A DNA stretch of 12,976 nucleotides from Pedosphaera sp. Its GTDB lineage: Bacteria > Verrucomicrobiota > Verrucomicrobiia > Limisphaerales > SIAT01. The notes under the pieces were generated by a model, which did no database searches, was not told where the DNA came from, and worked only from the letters and a program-made list of their open reading frames with translations. Each line of letters opens with the position of its first letter. The stretch's first letter is position 1. Positions 6,909 to 12,976 of the stretch are shown piece after piece. The position numbers and the translations under genes were made by a program. The stretch covers positions 1-12,976 of the forward strand of contig SIAT01000037.1 in NCBI GenBank assembly GCA_009691645.1, in the 5' to 3' direction.

Positions 6909-8504
6909 TCAGGATTTCGTGTCGGTTTTCTGCAGTGCGGTGCGGATGTCCGTGAGGCAATCCACGAGGAAGGCGAGGAAGAAACCGCCGAGCATCAGCC
7001 CGCCGCCGATGAGCGCCATGTTCCGGCCTTTTGGGGAAGGTTCAGGGCTGCACGCCATCACGATCAGTCCCGTCAGCAAGACGAACAGGCTCAACCCGCC
7101 GACCAGTCGCAGCGTGACCGCCCAGCCGGAACTCTTTGATCCCATCGCCTGTTGTGCCAGCGGCGTCACGGGGTCGATGGCCAGCCAACTCAACCCGCCG
7201 ACCACATACACGGCGGCGAAAAGGTAGAAGACGGCGTTCCACGAAGTGGAAGTGGCGTCGGGCAGATTGGTGAGGCTCAAGACGATCGGCACCACGAAGC
7301 CGGGCATCGCGCCGCCGAGGTTACCCATCATGTTCATGCTGCCGGAGAGCGAGCCGGTGTGTTTGCCGCCGACTTCCATGCACGCGCCCCACGCGCCGGG
7401 CATCGCGAGGTCGTTGCAGAAGCTCGCCATGCCGACCGCCAGCATCGAAAGAATCGGGATCCACGAACCCGCCGTGGCGGCGGACGCGGAGCCGCGCAGG
7501 TAAACCGAGGCGAGCAACATCACCGCCGCACCGCACAGGCCGGCGCAGCCGAGGAACCGTCGTGTCGTGGCCGAGTTGCCGAAGTAACGTTCCAACGGAG
7601 TCGCCACGACTCCCGCAAAGATTGATCCAATGCCGCCGAAGAACAACGGCACGCAGCCGAGGAGCGCGCGCTGGATGTCGGTGAAGTGCGGGAAGGTCTC
7701 CTTGATGAAGGTCGGCATCCACGTGATGTAGAAATACCACGCGAACGACATGCAGAAGTATTGCAACCAAAGCATCCAGACACTGCGGCTCGCGAGCAGC
7801 TTGGCCCACGGCACCGAGTGATCGCCGCCCGTGGCATGGGAGTGATCGCCGATGATGGCGAGTTCACCCGCGTTCACGTCCGGATGGTTCTTGGGAAGAT
7901 CGCGGAACCAATTATAGAAGAACACCGCCCACACGACACCCAGCGCGCCGAAGGTCAGGAAAACCCACTTGTAGTGCAGCCCGAGTCCCGCTTTGCCATC
8001 GCCGCCCGAGGCCAGCATCCAGCCGACGAGCAGCGGCGTGAATGCGCCGCCCCAGCGCGCGCTGAGCCACATCACGCCCTGCGCCTTGACTCGCTCAAAG
8101 GCCGGAAACCAAAGCGTGAACGCCTTCGTCACATTCGGGAAACAACCGGCCTCGCCGATGCCGAAGAGGAACCGGAAGACCACGAGCGAGCCGAGGTTCC
8201 ACGCCCAGCCCGTCGCCACGGTGAAGACCGACCACATCGCGACCACACGCATCAGCACCTTGCGCGGGCCGATCTTGTCGCCGAGCCAGCCGCCGGGAAT
8301 TTCGAACAACGCGTAAGCGAGGCTGAACGCGGTGAAGGCCCAGCCCATCTGCTCCTTCGTCAGTCCGAGATCTTTCTGCATCTGCGGCGCGGCTTGCGAG
8401 ATGCACACGCGGTCCACGTAAGTGATCACCGCGAGCGTGATGGCGAAGAAGAGGACGATGTTGCGGGCGCGGGACGGCGCGGCGGCGGGCGGTTGCGAAC
8501 TCAT
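6909..8504 (-). CDS. MFS transporter, ACS (anion:cation symporter) type, with C-terminal extension
   Basis: This 531-residue inner-membrane carrier resembles the ACS family (hexuronate, galactonate and glucarate type carriers). Supporting stretches are ITYVDRVCISQAAPQM (27-42), GGWLGDKIGPRKVL (71-84, the MFS loop 2-3 motif), RFLFGIGEAGCFPNVTKAF (111-129) and a WMPTFIKETF segment near 262. ACS proteins usually end near 430-450 residues. Here about 80 more residues follow, with two extra hydrophobic segments (about 463-484 and 495-516). A His-rich central loop reads GDHSHATGGDHS (219-230). The ATG at 8504 gives a normal ACS N-terminus; the open frame runs to 9029 but that part opposes the GntP gene and is not protein-like. 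No clear ribosome site is seen. It is divergent from the GntP permease, so joint sugar-acid uptake is likely; the exact substrate is unknown. Confidence 0.92.
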   Translation of the reverse strand: MSSQPPAAAPSRARNIVLFFAITLAVITYVDRVCISQAAPQMQKDLGLTKEQMGWAFTAFSLAYALFEIPGGWLGDKIGPRKVLMRVVAMWSVFTVATGWAWNLGSLVVFRFLFGIGEAGCFPNVTKAFTLWFPAFERVKAQGVMWLSARWGGAFTPLLVGWMLASGGDGKAGLGLHYKWVFLTFGALGVVWAVFFYNWFRDLPKNHPDVNAGELAIIGDHSHATGGDHSVPWAKLLASRSVWMLWLQYFCMSFAWYFYITWMPTFIKETFPHFTDIQRALLGCVPLFFGGIGSIFAGVVATPLERYFGNSATTRRFLGCAGLCGAAVMLLASVYLRGSASAATAGSWIPILSMLAVGMASFCNDLAMPGAWGACMEVGGKHTGSLSGSMNMMGNLGGAMPGFVVPIVLSLTNLPDATSTSWNAVFYLFAAVYVVGGLSWLAIDPVTPLAQQAMGSKSSGWAVTLRLVGGLSLFVLLTGLIVMACSPEPSPKGRNMALIGGGLMLGGFFLAFLVDCLTDIRTALQKTDTKS

Positions 8505-8532
8505 ACGGGTTGCGTTGACGCGCGGAGAGTAA

Positions 8533-8548
8533 CCGCGCGGCGGCGCGG
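8533..8548. repeat. GC-rich inverted repeat in the MFS leader
   Basis: CCGCGC and GCGCGG flank a 4-base spacer (GGCG) about 29 bases upstream of the MFS start codon. If transcribed from further upstream, it would fold into a stable stem in the MFS leader. The region is low-complexity GC-rich sequence, so chance is a fair explanation. Confidence 0.3.
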
Positions 8549-8563
8549 CGCGCAAGCGACGTT

Positions 8564-8580
8564 TCGCGTATCGCGTATCG
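8564..8580. repeat. Short tandem repeat (7-base unit TCGCGTA, two copies plus TCG)
   Basis: TCGCGTA occurs twice in direct succession and is followed by a further TCG, in the middle of the MFS/GntP divergent gap. It directly precedes the operator-like palindrome at 8582-8600. Tandem units at this position could be regulator half-sites in direct orientation or a simple duplication. Confidence 0.4.
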
Positions 8581-8581
8581 T

Positions 8582-8600
8582 TTCTGCGTTGCACGCAAAA
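8582..8600. promoter_or_regulatory. Operator-like palindrome between the divergent MFS and GntP genes
   Basis: TGCGT-TGC-ACGCA (8585-8597) is a perfect 5+3+5 inverted repeat. Extended outward it matches at 7 of 8 pairs, with TT and AA flanks. It lies 41 bases before the GntP start and 78 bases before the MFS start. This is a plausible position for a transcription factor controlling both transporters, for example of the LacI or GntR type often seen with sugar-acid genes. No regulator gene is in the window, so the factor is unknown. Confidence 0.4.
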
Positions 8601-8622
8601 GCTTGAACGCCCGCACCGCTTC

Positions 8623-8640
8623 TGGCGCACTAACGCGCCA
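8623..8640 (+). promoter_or_regulatory. Inverted repeat abutting the GntP start codon
   Basis: TGGCGC (8623-8628) and GCGCCA (8635-8640) form a perfect 6-base inverted repeat with a 6-base loop, ending directly at the GntP ATG. It occupies the place where a ribosome site would normally be, and no Shine-Dalgarno sequence is present. It could restrain translation as an mRNA hairpin or act as a DNA site; both are inferences. Confidence 0.4.
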
Positions 8641-10101
8641 ATGACACCGCTCCTCGCCGAAGCCGCCGTGAGCCACTGGCCGCTGGCCGTGTTCGTCCTC
8701 ACGCTCGCCACGGTCATCCTACTCATCAGCCGTCTGCGCGTGCACGCGTTCCTCGCGCTGATCATCGCCGCAGTGCTGGCCGGCGTGCTCGCGGGTGAAC
8801 CGTTGCCGGGCGAAATCGGCACGACGAAGGATCCGAAGAAAGAACGCGGCCATTGGGCCGCCGCGGTGGAGTTGACGGTGGAGGGCTTCGGCAAGACGGC
8901 CGGCAAAATCGGTGTCGTCATCGCGTTGGCAGCTATCATCGGCGTCTGCCTCGTGGAAAGCGGCGCGGCCGACAAAGTGGTGCGGCGCTTCCTCTCGCTC
9001 TTCGGCGAACGCCGCGCAGGCGATGCCATCTTCGCGGGCGGTTATTTCCTCTCCATCCCGATTTTCTTCGAGACCTACTTCATGCTGCTACTGCCGTTGG
9101 CGCAAGCGTTGCGATTGCGCACGGGCCGCGACTACATGCTCTACGTGCTGGCCATCTGCTGCGGCGGCACGGTGACGCACTCGCTCGTCGCGCCGCATCC
9201 GGGACCGCTCGCGGCGGCGGAAAATCTTCACCTCGATGTGGGGTTGACCATTCTCGCCGGCATCTTGGCCGGAATCATCCCCGCACTGGTGACGTGGTTT
9301 GTCGCACGTCGCATCGCGCGGAAATTGGATGCGCCGATGCGTGAGACCGCCGGAGCCTCGCGCGCTGAACTCGAGGCCATCGTGGCGCGGCCGGAGAATG
9401 AATTGCCGCCGCTCGCTTGGGCGGTCGCGCCGGTGCTCGCGCCGCTGGTGTTGATCGGTTCGGTGACGGTGCTGAAGATGATCGGCGGACGCGCTGCGTT
9501 CCCGACGTTGTTTCCCGTGCTGGAATTTCTTGGCGACCGCAACATGGCGCTGCTCGTCGGCGTGGTGATCGCGCTGATGCTCGTGGCGCGGCAGCGGCAA
9601 TTGAGCCTCACGCAACTCGGCGAGCTGGCCGGCAAACCGCTGCACCTCGCAGGGATGATCATCCTCATCGCGAGCGCGGGCGGCGCGTTCGGCGCGATGA
9701 TCCAGCACGCGGGCGTGGGCAAGTACGTGCAAACCCTCGCGAGCAGGACCGGCACGGAACTGATCCTCGTCGCGTGGGCCGTCACCGCGTTGATCCGCGT
9801 CGCGCAAGGCTCGGCGACCGTCGCGATGATCACCGGCTCGTCCATCGTGTGGGTCTTGATCGACCCCGCGTCGCTGGGACACGTCGAGTTATCGTACCAC
9901 TCGATCTACCTCTTCCTCGCCGTCGGGTTCGGCTCGAAGATGTTCTCGTGGATGAACGACGCCGGTTTCTGGACGGTGAGCAAGGTGAGCGGTTTCACCC
10001 AAGCGGAGACGCTGAAAAGCTGGTCGGTGCTCGTCTCGGTCGCGAGCGTGACCGGCCTCGTGCAATGCCTGCTGCTCTCTCGCCTGTTGCCGTTCAAGTG
10101 A
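8641..10101 (+). CDS. GntP-family permease (gluconate:H+ symporter type)
   Basis: This 486-residue polytopic inner-membrane protein has about 12 hydrophobic segments. GntP-family landmarks are FAGGYFLSIPIFFETYFMLL (131-150), VAPHPGPLAAAENL (183-196), IRVAQGSATVAMITGS (385-400) and the C-terminal FSWMNDAGFW (435-444). The family mostly imports gluconate or related sugar acids with protons. Bacterial members are usually about 440-450 residues. The extra length here includes a charged segment at about 53-75 between the first hydrophobic hairpin and the next membrane helix. The acidic residue after the IPIFF motif is Glu 144 where Asp is more usual. The ATG at 8641 is the only sensible start, with an inverted repeat directly before it and no clear ribosome site. 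It is divergent from the MFS carrier and convergent with the MuiA-like gene (26 bases between stops). Confidence 0.93.
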   Translation: MTPLLAEAAVSHWPLAVFVLTLATVILLISRLRVHAFLALIIAAVLAGVLAGEPLPGEIGTTKDPKKERGHWAAAVELTVEGFGKTAGKIGVVIALAAIIGVCLVESGAADKVVRRFLSLFGERRAGDAIFAGGYFLSIPIFFETYFMLLLPLAQALRLRTGRDYMLYVLAICCGGTVTHSLVAPHPGPLAAAENLHLDVGLTILAGILAGIIPALVTWFVARRIARKLDAPMRETAGASRAELEAIVARPENELPPLAWAVAPVLAPLVLIGSVTVLKMIGGRAAFPTLFPVLEFLGDRNMALLVGVVIALMLVARQRQLSLTQLGELAGKPLHLAGMIILIASAGGAFGAMIQHAGVGKYVQTLASRTGTELILVAWAVTALIRVAQGSATVAMITGSSIVWVLIDPASLGHVELSYHSIYLFLAVGFGSKMFSWMNDAGFWTVSKVSGFTQAETLKSWSVLVSVASVTGLVQCLLLSRLLPFK

Positions 10102-10127
10102 ACAGCGCGAGACGATCGCAGCCCGGC

Positions 10128-11924
10128 TCACTTCTTCAACGTCTCTTCCAGTGAGCGGATCTGCAGCTTCAGGTCGCTTTCGAAATGAAGGCTCGAGCCG
10201 GGCGCGGCGTTCGGCTTCTTCGGATCGGCCCGGGTCGGCAAATCGGTCGGGTACTCGATCGTGTATTCGATACGATGTTCCTTCGACTGCTTCGGCCCCA
10301 GCGCCGCGTTCCAGCGCAGCAGCCCTTTCGTGTCGGCCTTCACTTCCGGAGTCGTCTTCACACTGGAGATGCGGATCTCTTCCACCTCGGAGACGGGGAC
10401 GCGGTCGGTGAGTTGCACGGTGGCGGGCTTGTCCGCGAGGTTTTCGACGGTGAGAACGTAGGCGACTTTCATCCGCGTGCGCGTGCCGCTGCGGTAAAGC
10501 TCGCTGCGTTTCGGATCCACGACGCGGGAGAGTTTGATTTGGTCGGCGACGCCGAGGAAGACATCGAACGACTCGCCGGACGCGACGAAATCGACCTCGG
10601 TGAGGCCGAGGAACGCGCCGTCGATGTAGAGCGCGACCTTGCCGGGCAGGAGCGGCTGCTTGCCAGTGTGAGTGATATCCGCTGTGTGCGTGGCGTTGAG
10701 CGAGAGTTCGGGCGCGGCGACGATGTTACGCTTGGCGGCCAGTTCGACCGCGCCGATGGGCGTGCGCACAGGACTGCCATCGGCTCGGATGGTTTGCACA
10801 CCGACGGCAGCAAAATGAGCCGAGGTGCCACGCTGTTGGAGCAACTCAAAGGCGCGGCCCGTGATGGCGCTGTTGCTGAGCATCAATTTCTGATTGTCGG
10901 AGTACAACACCTGCAGTGGTGTGCTGGGGTTGGCCGCGTTGAAGAAGTATCCGTTCTGCTCAATCCAGTTGCGGTTTGCGTCCTTGAACGTATCGATTCG
11001 CTTCAGCGCACGCACCGCGGCGCGGCTGCCACCGAGCAGAAGCCCGTGCAGTTCGGGAATCTTCATCGTCTCCGTGGAACGCTGCGTGGAGAGCGCGAGC
11101 GCGACGCCGTTCCAATCTTCGCCAGTGCTCTGCGTGATGGTGGCGTAGGAAGTGAGCGCAAGATTGGTGGCGCCGTTGCTGGCGCGCAGCTCGTGCACCG
11201 GCTCCCACGTGGCGCCGGGCAGCATCGAGCTGAGCGTGAGCGTGCCGGTCGCGGCGGCGGCGGCTTGAACCGTCACGACCACCGTGCGCTGCTCGAGTTG
11301 CGAACGTTGACGCAAATCCTCCACGCGCCGCTGGCGCGCCTGCAGTTCCGGCTGCAACTCGCGCCGTTTCTTCTCCAACTCGCGCCGCGCGGCAGCGTTC
11401 TTGCGCAGCGATTCGGCGATGAACTCGACCGCCGCGCCGTACTCCTGCGGTTTCACTTCGCGCGCCGCGACATCCTTCGGAAACTTGTCGAGTGAGAACA
11501 TCCGGATGGCATCCACATGTTTGGTTTGCGCGTCGAGCACACCTTTCTCGTCGTCGAGCGTGGCGATCTGATCGGCGAGATCGCGCACGGCGATTTCGGC
11601 TTTGATGAACTCCTCGTCTGTCGGCTTCGCGAGGAAAGTGCGGCGCACCTGCACGTCGAGAATTTTGCCCGCGCTGGCAGGACTGAGCGTCACGCGCACA
11701 GAACCTTCATCAATCCAACCCGGCAGCTTGACGAAAGCGTGTCGCGACGTGCCCGGCGCGAGCTGCGCGGGCGCTTGCCGCACCACCTGCGCGCGGTCGG
11801 CATAGACGGTGATCTCGGTGATGCGGGCCGCGAGCGGCTGGCCTTCGTCGCCGGGCGGCTCGGCGGCGAGCAGACGCAGCGCGACGGACAACGAAGCGAA
11901 TGACAGCAGAAGTCGGGTGTTCAT
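10128..11924 (-). CDS. MuiA-family protein with DUF4140 and DUF4139 domains, exported
   Basis: The 598-residue protein begins with a probable cleavable signal peptide (about 1-21, LLLSFASLSVALRLLAAE). An N-terminal DUF4140-like domain follows (about 35-100, beginning ITEITVYADRAQVVR), then an alpha-helical coiled-coil stretch rich in Glu, Arg, Lys and Leu (about 100-215), then a C-terminal DUF4139-like domain (about 225-598). The DUF4139 hallmark is clear: ATWEPVHELRAS (238-249), then TQSTGEDWNGVALALST (264-280). The family takes its name from a mucoidy-inhibitor annotation, but its mechanism is not established. The ATG at 11924 is preferred over a TTG three codons upstream (11933) because the signal peptide starts there; no ribosome site is evident. 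The gene is divergent from an LRR lipoprotein across an 89-base gap, which suggests a shared envelope-related control region. Confidence 0.9.
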   Translation of the reverse strand: MNTRLLLSFASLSVALRLLAAEPPGDEGQPLAARITEITVYADRAQVVRQAPAQLAPGTSRHAFVKLPGWIDEGSVRVTLSPASAGKILDVQVRRTFLAKPTDEEFIKAEIAVRDLADQIATLDDEKGVLDAQTKHVDAIRMFSLDKFPKDVAAREVKPQEYGAAVEFIAESLRKNAAARRELEKKRRELQPELQARQRRVEDLRQRSQLEQRTVVVTVQAAAAATGTLTLSSMLPGATWEPVHELRASNGATNLALTSYATITQSTGEDWNGVALALSTQRSTETMKIPELHGLLLGGSRAAVRALKRIDTFKDANRNWIEQNGYFFNAANPSTPLQVLYSDNQKLMLSNSAITGRAFELLQQRGTSAHFAAVGVQTIRADGSPVRTPIGAVELAAKRNIVAAPELSLNATHTADITHTGKQPLLPGKVALYIDGAFLGLTEVDFVASGESFDVFLGVADQIKLSRVVDPKRSELYRSGTRTRMKVAYVLTVENLADKPATVQLTDRVPVSEVEEIRISSVKTTPEVKADTKGLLRWNAALGPKQSKEHRIEYTIEYPTDLPTRADPKKPNAAPGSSLHFESDLKLQIRSLEETLKK

Positions 11925-11951
11925 AGATTGCAAATTCTGTCGGAACAGGCC

Positions 11952-11966
11952 GCTGTTGGCAACAGC
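11952..11966. promoter_or_regulatory. Perfect palindrome in the MuiA-like/LRR divergent promoter region
   Basis: GCTGTTG-G-CAACAGC is a perfect 7+1+7 inverted repeat located 28 bases before the MuiA-like ATG and 48 bases before the LRR gene ATG. A one-base centre cannot loop in RNA, so a DNA-binding site for a dimeric regulator is the more natural reading. No matching regulator is encoded in the window. Confidence 0.45.
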
Positions 11967-12013
11967 CGACGCGCACGCCTTTGTTTGAAAGGATCGCAGC
12001 CTCGTGTCGTCCG

Positions 12014-12976
12014 ATGCCCATGATTAAATTCGCATTCTTCGTTGGCCTCACGATTTTTGCCGCCGGTTGCGTCGCTCCCAACAAGCAAGGCGCCAAGCTG
12101 CCTTCGGCCGAAGCGGTGCAGAAACTTTCGGCTGCAGCTCAAGTGGCCGGAGGGCAGCTCGAGTTGACGGCGGGCGCGCCGGTGTCACTGAATCTTTACG
12201 ACGGCAACAATCCGCTCAAAGGCAAAGGCGGGTTGAACGTGCGCGTGACCGACGCGTGGCTGGCGCATGTGGTCGGCTTCACCACGCTCACCAATCTCGA
12301 TCTCGCCAACTGCGACATCCGCGGGCCGGGCCTCGCGCACGTCAGTCAGCTCGGTGATCTCCGTCGCCTGAATCTCACGCTCACGCCGGTCACCGACGAT
12401 TCCCTCGCCGCACTCGCTGGGTTGACGCGGTTGCAGGTTTTCTCGCTCGCTTCCACACACTGCACCGGTCGCGGGTTCCGCGCGCTCGGTGCGTTGCAGG
12501 ATCTCCGCAACCTGAACTTCCACTACACGCCGGTGGACGACGACGGGCTGCGCGAAATCAGCCGGCTGACGCAGCTCGAGCGGATCGAGATCGTGCACAC
12601 GCAATTCACCGATGCCGGCGCGGTGCACCTCGCCAAAATCACCGGACTGCGCCGTCTGCAACTCGGCAGCCGCAAGGCGACCGGCGCATCCATCGCTGCG
12701 GTGGCGAAACTGCCGGCGCTGCGCGAACTCGACCTGCACGACGGCCAGGCGTCGGCCGAAGGCGTGCGTCACGCGGCGGGCATTGCATCACTGCGCGTGC
12801 TGCGCGTTTACGGCGCGATCGGCGATGCGGGCGTCGCGCCATTGAGCCAGTTGGTGGGATTGGAAGAGTTGGTGGCGCCGAGTTGCGGTCTTACCGATGC
12901 CTCGGTGGAAACGCTCGTCGCATTGAAAAAACTGCTTCGGATTAATCTCTCCGGAAACAAAATCAGCGAGGCGGGT
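12014..12976 (+). CDS. Leucine-rich repeat lipoprotein, C-terminus beyond the window
   Basis: The frame is open for 321 codons from ATG 12014 to the window end. A second ATG two codons later (12020) is equally possible. A lipoprotein signal ends at Cys 19 (LTIFAAGC), with Ala rather than Leu at -3, so lipid anchoring is probable but not certain. After a linker (about 20-91) come nine full leucine-rich repeats starting at residues 92, 116, 140, 164, 188, 212, 236, 260 and 283, with a tenth begun at 307. All are 24 residues except the 260-282 copy, which has 23. The pattern is L..L.L....(T/V)(T/D)D..L..L..L. Such repeats form a curved binding surface, commonly for protein partners; this gene's target is unknown. 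It is divergent from the MuiA-like gene. No clear ribosome site is seen. Confidence 0.85.
   Translation, partial: MPMIKFAFFVGLTIFAAGCVAPNKQGAKLPSAEAVQKLSAAAQVAGGQLELTAGAPVSLNLYDGNNPLKGKGGLNVRVTDAWLAHVVGFTTLTNLDLANCDIRGPGLAHVSQLGDLRRLNLTLTPVTDDSLAALAGLTRLQVFSLASTHCTGRGFRALGALQDLRNLNFHYTPVDDDGLREISRLTQLERIEIVHTQFTDAGAVHLAKITGLRRLQLGSRKATGASIAAVAKLPALRELDLHDGQASAEGVRHAAGIASLRVLRVYGAIGDAGVAPLSQLVGLEELVAPSCGLTDASVETLVALKKLLRINLSGNKISEAG

Noticed and set aside
8505..9029. Upstream extension of the MFS frame
   Set aside because: It covers the intergenic region and the antisense of the GntP gene. The ACS N-terminus begins properly at 8504.
10081..10109. Possible stem-loop at the GntP/MuiA-like convergent junction
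   Set aside because: CTGTT/AACAG extended by CGC/GCG across a bulge could pair, but the stem is short and bulged, overlaps the GntP stop and has no T-run. It is too weak to call a terminator.
9417..10154. 245-codon plus-strand frame overlapping the GntP gene
   Set aside because: The translation is dominated by Arg and Asp as expected of a shifted GC-rich frame, while the GntP frame carries all the family motifs.
10185..11495. 436-codon plus-strand frame opposite the MuiA-like gene
   Set aside because: It is antisense to a gene with a signal peptide and a clear DUF4139 hallmark. No domain is visible in the antisense product.
12185..12772. 195-codon minus-strand frame opposite the LRR gene
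   Set aside because: It is antisense to the regularly repeating LRR frame. Its apparent pattern is the mirror of the 24-codon repeat.

Overview
This is a GC-rich chromosomal stretch, densely coded and without mobile elements, RNA genes or CRISPR. Ten protein genes are supported: eight complete and two cut by the window edges. The gene content suggests a Verrucomicrobiota-like bacterium. The reasons are a GldA/F/G-type ABC cassette followed by a DUF4340 protein and an AsmA-like protein, a DUF2851 protein, a MuiA-family DUF4139 protein and a lipoprotein with 24-residue leucine-rich repeats. GTG starts are frequent and Shine-Dalgarno sites are mostly weak. The phylum is inferred from family content; no marker gene is present.

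Region 1 (1-5234, minus strand) is a tight five-gene operon. In transcription order it encodes an ABC-2 ATPase, an ABC-2 permease, a GldG-like membrane-anchored protein, a DUF4340 membrane-anchored protein and the first 73 codons of a probable AsmA-like protein. Three junctions overlap (TGATG, ATGA, GTGA) and the fourth gap is 11 bases. This looks like one transcript whose products act together in the inner membrane and periplasm. The DUF4340 protein is built from four diverged tandem modules of about 140 residues.

Region 2 (about 5320-6891, plus strand) holds a DUF2851 gene, divergent from the ABC operon and with an uncertain start. It converges on region 3 with only 17 bases between stops.

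Region 3 (6909-10101) is a divergent pair of uptake genes: an MFS carrier of the ACS type (minus) and a GntP-family gluconate-type permease (plus). They share a 136-base control region that holds an operator-like palindrome, a 7-base tandem repeat and an inverted repeat touching the GntP start codon. The pair probably handles sugar acids such as gluconate or hexuronates, although no catabolic enzymes lie in the window.

Region 4 (10128-12976) is a second divergent pair: an exported MuiA-family protein with DUF4140 and DUF4139 domains (minus) and an LRR lipoprotein (plus) that runs off the window. The 89-base gap between them carries a perfect 7+1+7 palindrome. No recognised defence, mobile or biosynthetic system is present. 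The most unusual content is the ABC/GldG/DUF4340/AsmA cassette and the unexplained palindromes at the two divergent promoters.
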